Positions 36,631 through 45,800 of a stretch of 64,000 bases of DNA are shown one piece after another. Source of the stretch: Streptomyces sp. T12 (GTDB lineage: Bacteria > Actinomycetota > Actinomycetes > Streptomycetales > Streptomycetaceae); NCBI RefSeq assembly GCF_028736035.1, contig NZ_CP117866.1, positions 3,968,001 to 4,032,000 of the forward strand, in the 5' to 3' direction. The notes below the pieces were generated by a model. It saw only the letters and a list, made by a program, of their open reading frames with translations, was not told the origin of the DNA and made no database searches. Made by a program: the position numbers and the translations under genes. Each line of letters opens with the position of its first letter. The stretch's first letter is position 1.

Positions 36631-36876
36631 GGGTGCACCATGGGTCGCCGGGGGTAGATGAGCGTGACCATACGCGAACCGGGTGCGCCAGCGCAGTCGC
36701 CGAGAGGGGTTGCGTGGGGCTTGTGCGTTTTTGTGCCGGGTGAGGTGACGCCCTGAGGGCCACCCCTCCGCAAGCGCCCGAGCCCTTTCCGACGGAAGCT
36801 GGCATTGTGGAGGGGGGAACATTCCCGGGGCCGAACCCGTTGAACCCCCGGAGGGAACTCGCAAGGAGGGTGGCGC

Positions 36877-37068
36877 ATGACGTACGACCGGCTGGTGTGC
36901 GCGAACTGTGCCGCACCCGTGAGTGAGGGCCGCTGCCCCGTGTGCCGGGCGAACCGCGAGCGGCTGCAGCAGGAGAACCCGTTCGCGGGCCTGAACCCGA
37001 TGACGCTGATCGCCCTGCTGGCGATACTGATCGCGGCGGTGGCACTGCTGGCGCACCAGACCGCGTAG
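36877..37068 (+). CDS. Small zinc-ribbon membrane protein
   Basis: Product is 63 aa with an excellent ribosome site (AAGGAGGGTGGCGC before ATG). Residues 8-23 form a CxxC-x8-CxxC zinc-ribbon (CANC, CPVC). Residues 41-60 form one membrane helix ([20 protein letters not shown]). It is divergent from ftsE and ends in a strong terminator. The function is unknown. Confidence 0.85.
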   Translation: MTYDRLVCANCAAPVSEGRCPVCRANRERLQQENPFAGLNPMTLIALLAILIAAVALLAHQTA

Positions 37069-37098
37069 GGCGGCGCACACACCGTACGCAGACATGGC

Positions 37099-37133
37099 GA
37101 GGGGCCCGGAGCGAAGCGCGCTCCGGGCCCCTC
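37099..37133. terminator. Bidirectional terminator
   Basis: Perfect 14-bp stem GAGGGGCCCGGAGC/GCTCCGGGCCCCTC with a 7-nt loop, between convergent genes 36877 and 37177. Confidence 0.9.
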
Positions 37134-37176
37134 GGCCGTACGGCGTTGATTACGCAGCGTAAACGATGGGCTGCCG

Positions 37177-37818
37177 TCAGGCAGCCGCACCGCCGCGGCC
37201 ACCCACGAGGCGCGGGAGGATACGGAAGCCGATGCCGCCGGCGATCATCGTGGCGGCGCCGACCAGCAGGAAGGTGGTCTGAGCGGCACCGGTCTCGGCG
37301 AGCTCGTCACCGCCGCCCTGGGCGGAGGTGCTGGTGCCCGTGCCGGTACCGGTGGTCTCCGTGCCGGTGTCGGTGAGCGAGGAGGAGCCCTCCTCCTGCG
37401 GGGAGGTGCCGCCGTCGGGGTCGGTGTTGTTGTTACCGCCGCCGTTGTTGCCGTTCCCGTTGCCGTTGCCGTTGCCGTTGCCGTTCCCGTTCCCGTTCCC
37501 GTTACCCGGGTCGGTCGGGTCGGTGGTCGGGTCGTCGGTGGGGTCCGTCGGCTCGGTCGGCTCGAGCGTCGGGTCCGTCGGGACGGTGGGCTCCTCGGTG
37601 GGGATGCCCGGGTCCGTCGGGATGTCGGTGGGGATGTCGGTCGGCGGGTCGGTGGGAACCGGCGGCTCGGTCGGGTCCTCGATCCCAAGGCAGATGCCGA
37701 GCACGCAGTCGTCCGCCTCAGCGGCAGATGCGGCACCCGCAAGGGTCAGCGAGGCGCCGGCCGCGATCACGGCACCGGCCGCGACGCGCGCGAGGCGGAT
37801 CCGCGTCTTCTTCGTCAT
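37177..37818 (-). CDS. LAETG-anchored cell-surface protein with Pro-Thr and Gly-Asn repeats
   Basis: Product is 213 aa from ATG 37818 behind GGGGGTAG. A signal peptide (residues about 8-32, ending ASAA) is followed by a short Cys-containing segment (DDCVLGICLG). A PT/D-rich repeat spans about 50-105 and an alternating Gly-Asn tract about 106-127. The end has LAETG at 173-177, a hydrophobic segment and a basic tail. LAxTG is the sortase E recognition form used in Streptomyces, so the protein should be covalently wall-linked. The middle is disordered, which suggests a spacer rather than an enzyme. No sortase gene is nearby. Confidence 0.85.
   Translation of the reverse strand: MTKKTRIRLARVAAGAVIAAGASLTLAGAASAAEADDCVLGICLGIEDPTEPPVPTDPPTDIPTDIPTDPGIPTEEPTVPTDPTLEPTEPTDPTDDPTTDPTDPGNGNGNGNGNGNGNGNGNGNNGGGNNNTDPDGGTSPQEEGSSSLTDTGTETTGTGTGTSTSAQGGGDELAETGAAQTTFLLVGAATMIAGGIGFRILPRLVGGRGGAAA
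37440..37690 (-). repeat. Low-complexity coding repeats (Gly-Asn and Pro-Thr)
   Basis: Alternating GGN AAY codons (37442-37505) and PTDP-type codons (37510-37670) create short tandem DNA repeats inside the LAETG protein gene. They are prone to length variation. Confidence 0.8.
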
Positions 37819-38068
37819 GTGGTTGCTACCCCCAGTAGCTGAATCGTTCGGTGAGGCGGCGCTCGGGGGCCGTGATCGACGGAGGTGACTGAACTTGAGT
37901 CCCCCGGTTCACATGCGCCCCAGAGATACGCATGCCACGCTTTACCCTTCCCATTTTTCAAAGACACGTCAAGGTTGTTTACGACCGCCATGTCCAAAAC
38001 GGGGGACTATGCAAGGAGTTGGAGCCTGTGAGTGTGATGTAAAACCCAGACATGCAGGCACAGAAAAG

Positions 38069-38097
38069 GCAACTGCCGCCGAAGGGGCGGCAGTTGC
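38069..38097 (-). terminator. prfB terminator
   Basis: GCAACTGCCGCC/GGCGGCAGTTGC is a perfect 12-bp stem with a 5-nt loop. On the - strand it is followed by CTTTTC, 14 bp past the prfB stop. Confidence 0.9.
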
Positions 38098-38110
38098 TTT
38101 GTCGACAAAG

Positions 38111-39214
38111 TTACTTCTCTTGCTGCTTGCGCCAGCGAATTCCGGCCTCGAGGAAACCGTCGATCTCGCCGTCGAGCACGGCCTGCGGGTTGCCGACCTC
38201 GAACTCGGTGCGCAGGTCCTTGACCATCTGGTACGGGTGCAGGACGTACGAGCGCATCTGGTTGCCCCAGGAGCTGCCGCCGTCCTTGAGGGCGTCCATC
38301 TTCGCCCGCTCCTCCTGGCGCTGCCGTTCGAGCAGCTTCGCCTGCAGAACGTTCATGGCCGTCGCCTTGTTCTGGATCTGCGAGCGCTCGTTCTGGCAGG
38401 AGACCACGATGCCGGTGGGCAGGTGCGTGATGCGGACCGCGGAGTCGGTGGTGTTCACGCCCTGGCCGCCGGGGCCCGAGGAACGGTAGACATCGATGCG
38501 CAGATCGGACTCGTCGATGTCGATGTGGTCGGTCTGCTCGACGACCGGGAGGACCTCGACGCCCGCGAAGGACGTCTGGCGGCGCCCCTGGTTGTCGAAG
38601 GGCGAGATCCGGACGAGCCGGTGCGTGCCCTGTTCGACGGAGAGGGTGCCGTAGGCGTACGGCACCTGCACGGCGAAGGTGGTCGACTTGATGCCGGCCT
38701 CTTCCGCGTACGACGTCTCGTAGATCTCGGTCTTGTAGCCGTGGCGCTCCGCCCAGCGCAGGTACATGCGCTGCAGCTGCTCGGCGAAGTCGGCGGCGTC
38801 GACGCCGCCGGCCTCGGCGCGGATGTTGACGAGCGCCTCACGGGCGTCGTACTCCCCACTGAGCAGCGTCCGCACTTCCATCTCGTCCAGCGCCTTCTTG
38901 ACGGCGGCGAACTCGGCCTCGGCCTCGGCGCGGGTGTCCGGGTCGTCCTCTTCCTCGGCCATCTCGAACAGCACGGCGAGATCGTCGATCCGCGAGCGCA
39001 GGGCCTCGGCCTTCCTCACCTCCGCCTGGAGGTGGGACAGCTTGCTGGTGATCTTCTGCGCCTCGTCCGGGTTGTCCCACAGGGACGGCGCTGCCGCCTG
39101 CTCCTCGAGCACGGCGACGTCTGCCCTCAGCTTGTCGAGGTCCAGAACGGCCTCGATCGACTCCATGGTCGAGGAGAGGGACTTGAGCTCTTCGGATACA
39201 TCGACGACTGCCAC
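38111..39214 (-). CDS. prfB: Peptide chain release factor 2
   Basis: Product is 367 aa from a GTG at 39214 ([14 protein letters not shown]). GGAGG lies unusually close to this start; the frame is open upstream but without a better candidate. It has the SPF tripeptide ([11 protein letters not shown]) that reads UGA and UAA, and the GGQ catalytic motif ([16 protein letters not shown]). No programmed frameshift is needed: the frame is continuous. It lies upstream of the tRNA-like translation genes only loosely, with the kinase pair next on the same strand. Confidence 0.96.
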   Translation of the reverse strand: MAVVDVSEELKSLSSTMESIEAVLDLDKLRADVAVLEEQAAAPSLWDNPDEAQKITSKLSHLQAEVRKAEALRSRIDDLAVLFEMAEEEDDPDTRAEAEAEFAAVKKALDEMEVRTLLSGEYDAREALVNIRAEAGGVDAADFAEQLQRMYLRWAERHGYKTEIYETSYAEEAGIKSTTFAVQVPYAYGTLSVEQGTHRLVRISPFDNQGRRQTSFAGVEVLPVVEQTDHIDIDESDLRIDVYRSSGPGGQGVNTTDSAVRITHLPTGIVVSCQNERSQIQNKATAMNVLQAKLLERQRQEERAKMDALKDGGSSWGNQMRSYVLHPYQMVKDLRTEFEVGNPQAVLDGEIDGFLEAGIRWRKQQEK

Positions 39215-39329
39215 GCCTCCAGCGTAACGGCTCCGCCAAGCGCCGAGGCCCCGGTGCCCTTGGCCGGGACGCACCCGGCGTCACCACTGACCTGCCAGGG
39301 GGCTCCGCCCACCCCCGGGGGCGAGGAAA

Positions 39330-40571
39330 CTACGGGGTCGCCGGGGCCGAGTTGTTGGTGTCCTGGGGCGTCACCGCGGCGTCGTCCTCCGACGTCACCA
39401 GCCATGTGCCCACCCCGGCCGCCGCCACCAGCGCCACCGCCGCCGCGCCCAACACCACCCGCCGCCGCCGAGTCACCGCCCGATGCCGGGCCGAGCCCGG
39501 ACGCGGCGCACCCGTCGCCCTCGGCACCCGAGCCGTCCCGCGCGCCCCGCCCGCCAGCTCGTCGGGCGCCGGCACCCTCATCGACGTATGCGTGTCCCGG
39601 TTGGAGTCGGCCGGCTTCGCCCCCGGCACCAGCGGCACCGCCCCCCGCCGCCGCACCCGCTCCCCCACCGGCGCCGCCGCCTCAGCAGCCGGAGCCTCTT
39701 CTTCCGCCGGCTCCACATCCGGCTCGTCCACGTCCAGCGGCGGCATCCCGGCCACCAGCGGCAGCAGCTCGCGCAGCCGCGCCCCCAGCTCCGACGCCCG
39801 CAACCGCGAGGCCGGCGCCTTCGCGAGGCACTGCACGATCAGCTGCCACAGCTCGTCGGGGATCCCGGGCAGCGGGGCCACCGACTCCGTGACGTGGCGG
39901 CGCAGCACCGCGCCCGGGTGGCCTCCGCCGAACGGCGTGAAGCCCGCCAGCAGCTCGTACAGCACCGTGGCGAGGGCGTAGATGTCGACCGCCGCCCGGG
40001 GCGGCAGGCCCTCCACGATCTCCGGCGCCAGGTAGTCCGGCGTCCCGATGATCTTCGTGGCGCGGGTACGGCGCGGCGAGTCGATGAGTTTCGCCACACC
40101 GAAGTCCGTCAGCAGCGCCGGATGAGAGCCGCCCGGCCCCAGCGGCCCCTGCATGTCGAGCAGCACGTTCTCCGGCTTCACGTCCCGGTGCACGACGCCG
40201 GCCGCATGCGCCGCCGCCAGCCCGTCCGCGATGTCCGCCACGATCGCCACCGCCGCCTCGGGCGAGAGCCGCCGGTCACGGTCGAGCCGGGTGCGCAGGT
40301 CGGTGCCGCGGACGAGGTCCATGACCAGCGCGAGGTCGTTGCCGTCGACCACCAGGTCGCGTACGGAGACCACGTGCGGGTGCTCGAGGCCGAGCAGCGC
40401 CGTGCGCTCCTGCACGAAGCGTCCGACGAGTTCCTGGTCGGACGCGAGATCCTCGCGCAGCAGCTTGATGGCGACGGGCCCCTCGGGCCCCTCACCCAGC
40501 CACACCGTGCCGGCGCTGCCCCGCCCCAGGATCTGGTTGGCGGTGTACCGGCTGCCGATCTTCCGTGCCAA
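39330..40571 (-). CDS. pkaB: Membrane-anchored Ser/Thr protein kinase (PkaB-like)
   Basis: Product is 413 aa from a TTG at 40571, chosen because GGAG stands five bases upstream and the kinase domain begins at once (MARKIGSRYTANQILGRGSA); longer frames lack a start near the domain. It has the Gly loop, Lys36 (VAIKLL), HRDVKPEN with Asp130, DFG with Asp156, and APE. The C-terminal third is Pro/Ala-rich, with a basic stretch and one membrane helix (VVLGAAAVALVAAAGVGTWL) and a short outer tail. Length and position next to a second kinase fit S. coelicolor PkaB. It has no PASTA repeats. Confidence 0.9.
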   Translation of the reverse strand: MARKIGSRYTANQILGRGSAGTVWLGEGPEGPVAIKLLREDLASDQELVGRFVQERTALLGLEHPHVVSVRDLVVDGNDLALVMDLVRGTDLRTRLDRDRRLSPEAAVAIVADIADGLAAAHAAGVVHRDVKPENVLLDMQGPLGPGGSHPALLTDFGVAKLIDSPRRTRATKIIGTPDYLAPEIVEGLPPRAAVDIYALATVLYELLAGFTPFGGGHPGAVLRRHVTESVAPLPGIPDELWQLIVQCLAKAPASRLRASELGARLRELLPLVAGMPPLDVDEPDVEPAEEEAPAAEAAAPVGERVRRRGAVPLVPGAKPADSNRDTHTSMRVPAPDELAGGARGTARVPRATGAPRPGSARHRAVTRRRRVVLGAAAVALVAAAGVGTWLVTSEDDAAVTPQDTNNSAPATP

Positions 40572-40610
40572 GACTGCTCCTACCGACGCGTGTTGTCGCG
40601 CTGCGTCATT

Positions 40611-40628
40611 CCGGGGGCCGACCCCCGG
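40611..40628 (-). terminator. Stem-loop between the two kinase genes
   Basis: CCGGGGG/CCCCCGG with a 4-nt loop, followed by a GACCCCCGG-rich repeat tail of a type common in Streptomyces intergenic regions. It probably ends pkaA-like transcripts. Confidence 0.5.
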
Positions 40629-40774
40629 ACCCCAGCCGACAAAACCGGGACCCCCGGTCGACAAAACTACGCGCCCAGCGAGCCAACCTTCACCACGGAG
40701 GCGGAAATCACCCGCGAGATGTCGACAAATCCCCAAACCAGCCGGGACCAGCCGGGGCTACGCGCCGCCTGCGG

Positions 40775-42469
40775 TCAGTTGGTGCCCGAGCCTCCGCCGG
40801 AGCCGCCCAGGTCCCCGATCCACCCGCTCACGGTGCTGAACCAGTCGCTGAGCTGGGCCCAGTAGCTCTTGCCCGTGCCGATCCACTCCTGCAGCGGGCT
40901 GAGCTCCCAGATGAGCCAGCCGGCGACGAAGAGGATGACGATCGTGAACAGGCATCCCTTGAGGCAGCCGAGCCCGGGGATCCGCATCGGGTTGGCGCTG
41001 CGCTGGCGCGGCTGACGCGGCTCGCGCTGGGGCCGCTGGGGCTCCGGCGCGGGCGGCGGGGCGTACCGCTGCGGCTGCTGCTGCGGCTGGCGCGGTGGGG
41101 CGTACGGCTGCGGCTGGTGCTGCTGGGGATGGCCGTACCCCTGCTGCCGGCCCTGCGGAGGCCGCTGCTGCGGCTGCTGCTGCGGGCGGGCGACCTGCCG
41201 CTGGGGGCGGCGGCGCAGCGGGTCCTGGTTGGGGTCGAGGTACTGGACCTGCGTCTGTTCGTTGCGGTCCCGGGCGGCGCGCAGCTGGTTCTGCCAGGGG
41301 TGCGGCTCCTCGGGGCCGGGCCCGCCGGGCTGCTGGCCGGGCTGTCCCGGCGGCATCGGCGGCATGACGGCGGTCGGGTCGGCGGCGCCGCGACCACCCG
41401 TGTTCGGCAGTACGGCCGTGGGGTCGGCGGCGCCGGCCGGGCCGGGGGCGCCGGTGTGCGGCAGGACGCTGGTCGCTCCGTTCGGGTCGTACGCCCCGGG
41501 GGCCGCGCCGTGCGGCAGCACCTGCGTGGGGTCGGCCGAGCCCGGCACGGTGGCCGGGGCGGGGTCGGGGGCGAGCAGTGCGGCGACGCCCTCGGCCGCG
41601 GCGATCTGCGCGGAGTTCGCGTGCACGCCGATGCCCTCGGCTACGACGCGCAGGCCGCGGGCGAGGTTCTCGGCGCTGGGCCGTTCGTCGGGGTTCTTGC
41701 GCAGGCAGCGCTCTATGACCGTCCAGAGCGGGTCGGGGACCGTGGACGGGCGGCGCGGTTCGGCGCTCAGGTGCTGGTGCAGGACCTCCAGGGCGGAGCC
41801 GCCGCCGAACGGCGGGCGGCCGGTGACCAGCTCGTAGAGGAGGATTCCGGCGCCGTAGATGTCGACGGCGGAGGTCTGCGGGCGGCCCTCGGCGGACTCG
41901 GGGGCGACGTACGCGGGCGTGCCGACGAACTCATGGGTGCGGGTCAGGCCCGGGGAGTCGGCGAGGCGGGCGATGCCGAAGTCGGTCAGCAGCGGGTGCA
42001 TCTGGCCGCCGTTCTGCTGGAGCAGGACGTTGGCGGGCTTCAGGTCGCGGTGGACGACGCCGTCGGCGTGGCTGGCGGCCAGCGCGTCCGCGATCTGCGC
42101 GGTGAGCAGGGCGGCGGCGACCGGGGTGAAGGGGCCGTTCTCGCGCAGGTAGCGGTGCAGGTCGGGGCCCTCGACGAGGTCCATGACCAGGGCCAGCAGC
42201 TCGCCCTCGACCACCAGGTCACGCACCCGGACGATGTTCGGGTGGGTCAGGCGCAGCAGGACGGAGCGCTCCCGCAGGAACCGCATGACGATGTCCGCGT
42301 CGCTGGCGAGCTCCTCCTTGAGGACCTTGATCGCGACGGTCTCGCCGGGCTGCCCCTGCACGGCCGCCTCGGCGCCTGCGGTCTCCCGCTGGCGGGCTCG
42401 CCAGACGGTCCCCGTGGCGCCGCGACCGAGCGGCTCCTCGAGGAAGTACTTGCTGCCTACCGGCCGCAC
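40775..42469 (-). CDS. pkaA: Membrane-anchored Ser/Thr protein kinase (PkaA-like)
   Basis: Product is 564 aa from a GTG at 42469 behind GGGAG. The kinase domain (residues about 8-270) has GRGATGTVWRAR, Lys48, HRDLKPAN with Asp142, DFG Asp163 and APE. It carries a short insertion between the Gly loop and Lys48 (ETAGAEAAVQGQPGE). Residues about 290-500 are disordered, rich in Pro and Gln, with three DPTxVLP repeats. A membrane helix lies near 505-525 (CLFTIVILFVAGWLIWEL), with an outer Ser/Gly tail. It pairs with the kinase at 39330 and is divergent from the FHA protein, a plausible phosphoprotein reader. Confidence 0.92.
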   Translation of the reverse strand: MRPVGSKYFLEEPLGRGATGTVWRARQRETAGAEAAVQGQPGETVAIKVLKEELASDADIVMRFLRERSVLLRLTHPNIVRVRDLVVEGELLALVMDLVEGPDLHRYLRENGPFTPVAAALLTAQIADALAASHADGVVHRDLKPANVLLQQNGGQMHPLLTDFGIARLADSPGLTRTHEFVGTPAYVAPESAEGRPQTSAVDIYGAGILLYELVTGRPPFGGGSALEVLHQHLSAEPRRPSTVPDPLWTVIERCLRKNPDERPSAENLARGLRVVAEGIGVHANSAQIAAAEGVAALLAPDPAPATVPGSADPTQVLPHGAAPGAYDPNGATSVLPHTGAPGPAGAADPTAVLPNTGGRGAADPTAVMPPMPPGQPGQQPGGPGPEEPHPWQNQLRAARDRNEQTQVQYLDPNQDPLRRRPQRQVARPQQQPQQRPPQGRQQGYGHPQQHQPQPYAPPRQPQQQPQRYAPPPAPEPQRPQREPRQPRQRSANPMRIPGLGCLKGCLFTIVILFVAGWLIWELSPLQEWIGTGKSYWAQLSDWFSTVSGWIGDLGGSGGGSGTN

Positions 42470-42829
42470 GTCGCGCTCCCTGCTGCTTGCCTACGTTCCG
42501 ATCCACTGTAGTGCCGTCCCCCGGGGCACCGGCCTGTCGTCATTCTGTGCGTCTTACGTACGGCTTCCCGTGCATGTTCGAAGGAAAGACGCTCGGCTTT
42601 GTCTCGTGGTTGCCGCAAGCGGAAGTGAGCGATCTCAAGTGATCACCGGCAGTGCACTTGTCAGGCACTTTTGCGGGCAGAGCCGACCAATCAAGATCAC
42701 TTGCCTTCGGGCGGGGGGCGCGTTGTCAGTGGCAGGTGCGAGGATGCGGGCAGTACGTGGAGTACTGGCCGATGTGCTCGGGTGGGGTGGGGAGTTGCCA
42801 CGCCCTCGCAGAAGGGACCGCTGACGCCG
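42470..42829. other. Intergenic region between kinase and FHA-ATPase genes
   Basis: These 360 bases hold the promoters of two divergent genes. CAAGTGATC at 42636-42644 is mirrored by GATCACTTG at 42695-42703 (9 bp, 50-bp gap), a possible operator pair. I see no gene. Confidence 0.5.
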
Positions 42830-45800
42830 ATGCAGATCCGGCTGACCGTCGTAGACCCGCTGGCCCCGCCTGCCCCGGTGCGAGGCCGCGCCGCGAGCTG
42901 CGACGTGCTGGTCACGGCGCCCGCGGGTACCGCCCTGGCCGCGGTGGCGTCGGCGCTCGCCTCGGCGGTGTCCGGGGGCGACGGCCCGGTCGTGCTGTAC
43001 GCGGGCGCGGAGCGGCTCGACGACCGGCGCAGCACACTCGGCGAACCCCCGCTGATAGACGGTGCGGTGCTGTCCCTGGGCGCCCCGGCGGCACCCGAGC
43101 CCCATCCCGAGCTGGACGACGCCCCGACCCAGCTCCATGTCGTGGCCGGCCCTGACGCCGGCGGGGTCCACCTGCTGCACGGCGGCGAGATCCGCATCGG
43201 CCGCTCCGCCGACGCGGACGTCCCGCTCGACGACCCGGACGTCTCCCGGCTGCACTGCGCGGTCACGGTCGCCGCCGACGGCCACGTCTCGGTCACCGAC
43301 CTCGACTCCACGAACGGCACCACGCTGGACGGCACCCGTGTGACCGCCCGCCCGGTGCGGTTCGCGCCGGGGGCGCTGCTGCGGATCGGCGAGTCGGCCC
43401 TGCGGCTGGCTCCGGCCGGGGGGCCGGGGGCGCGGGTGGCGACGGAGCCGGACGGGGAGGGGCATGTACGGGTCCCTGCCGGGGGCGACCCGGGACGGGA
43501 CGCGGAGGCGCAGGTCGACGGGCGGGCCGCGTCGGGCGTCGGGGCGGGCAGCTCTTCGCGGGCCGGCGCGGCGGTGTCTCACGCGCGTGTGGCGGACGGT
43601 GGCGACGCGACCGGGGCCGCCAGAGGCCGGTCGGCCGCTCAGGAGCACGGTCCGGGCGAGCCGCCCGTCGTGCCGGTGCAGGGCGGGGCACCACGGATCG
43701 AAAGCGACGGCGGGTCCGAGCGGGCGGTTCCGGGACCGCGCGGCGGCGACACCCACGGCGCGGGCTTCGAGGTGGGCGCGCTCGGCGGGGACGCCGGGGG
43801 TCACGGCGGTGCGGCGGGCGCCGGGGGGCACGGCGGCGTCGGCGCCGACCACGCTTCGGGCGACGGCGACCGCGAAGGCATCCCGGCGAACGGCGGCAGC
43901 AGCCGTAAAGGCACCCCGCTCAGGGGCACCGACGTCCCGCAGGGCGTGCGCAGGCGCGGCGGGCTCACGGCGTGGGCGCGGCGGCTGGCCGGCGGGCGCG
44001 GGGAGCAGGGGGCGACGGCCCGGCGTGGGACGTACGACGACGACGAGCTGCCCGAGGCGACCGAGCCCCCCTCGGCGGCGAACGGCCCCCGGCTGCCGGA
44101 GGCCTGGCCGGACCCCGCGTCCCTGCTGCTGACGGCCCTGGGTCCCGGGCCCCGCCTGTGGGAGCGCGCGCCGGGTCACCCGGAGGCGCTCACGGTGCGG
44201 CTCGGCACCGCCGACCGGGCGGCGCCCGACGGTTCGGGACTGCTGCCCGCGGTGCCGGTGACCGCCGATCTGCGTGAGGTCGGGGCGCTGGGGCTGGCCG
44301 GTCCGCGCGAGCGGCTCGCCGGGCTGGCCCGCGCGGTGCTCGCCCAGCTCGCCGCGCTGCACTCGCCCGACGCCCTGGAGCTGGTGCTGATCAGTGCCGA
44401 CCGCTCCCGTCCGCCGGCGGAGCGCACCGCCGAATGGGCCTGGCTTGGCTGGCTGCCCCATGTCCGCCCCGGGCACGCCCAGGACTGCCGCCTCCTGCTG
44501 GCCTACGACCGCGAGCAGGCCACGGCCCGCACGGAGGAGCTGCTGCGGCGCCTGGAGGACCTGTCGCCGCAGACCCGCGGCGCGGGCGCCGGGGGGAGCT
44601 CCGCCGAGGGCAGGACCACCGGCACCGCCTCCGCCGTCCCGGACGGATGTGCCGTCCGGCGGCCCTCCTGGGCGCGGGACGACGACCCGGCCGACGGGGC
44701 GGACGGATTCGCGGGGCCGTACACCGTGGTCGTCGTGGACGGCGATCCCGGGGGCGCCGACGTGCGCGAGGCGGTGGCGCGGCTGGCACTGGAGGGGCCG
44801 CGGGCCGGGATCCACGTCGTGTGCCTCGCCGAGACGGCTTCGGCGTCGCCCGCGTCGCCGGTGACGGAGACCTACGAGGCGGCGTGCACGGTGTCGCCGG
44901 TGTTCCGGGAGTGCGGTGCGGTCGCGCTGCTGAGCGGTGATGTGGCGACGGCGCTGCGGCTGATGCGGGTTGCTCGGGCCGGGGCCGCCGGAAGCGCAGT
45001 GGAGACCAGCCCGCGCACGACGGACGCATCCCGGCCAGGCGCCGCCCATCAGGGCACTGACGGCTGCGCCACCACCACCCCCGCTCCCGCTCCCAGTCAC
45101 GGCCCCATCGGCCACGGCACCGTAGCCGCCGTGGACGCCGTTTCCCTCGCCTGGGCGGAGCGGTTCGCGCGGGCTCTGGCGCCGTTGCGTCCGGAGGGGG
45201 GCGGCGGGGAGCGGCACGCGCGGGTGTCCGTGCCGTTGCCTCAGGCGGCGCGGCTGCTGGACGAGTTGGGGCTGGCCCGGGCCACCCCCGCGTCGCTGAT
45301 GGCGCGTTGGGCCGACGCGGCCGATGACGCGGAGGCCCTCGGCGGGCGGGTGTGCGCCGTGCTCGGGGCCGGGCCGCGCGGGCCGGTCAGCGCGGACCTC
45401 GGCGCCGACGGGCCGCACCTGCTGATCGAGGGACCGCCCGGCAGCGGGCGTACGGAGCTGCTGCGGGCCGTCGTCGCGTCGCTCGCGGCGGCCGAGCGGC
45501 CGGACCGGCTGGGCGTCGTACTGATCGACGGCCGGGACAGCGTCGGCGCGGGCGGCGGGCACGGCGACGGCCTGCGGGTCTGTACGGACGTACCCCATGT
45601 GACCACCCACCTCACCGCCAACGACCCCGTCCGCATGCGGGAGTTCGCCCAGTCGCTGAGCGCCGAGCTGAAGCGGCGCGCGGAGTTGCTCGGGCGGTCC
45701 GACTTCGCCGAGTGGCACACGGGGCGTGAGCTGTCGGGCCGGATGGTCGCGCAGCGCGCGGCGGGGGGCGGCTCCGGGGCCGGCGTCGGTACCGGGGCCG

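Noticed and set aside
37440..37690. Short tandem repeats considered as a CRISPR array
   Set aside because: They are in-frame codon repeats for Gly-Asn and Pro-Thr tracts within a surface protein; there are no spacers and no cas genes.
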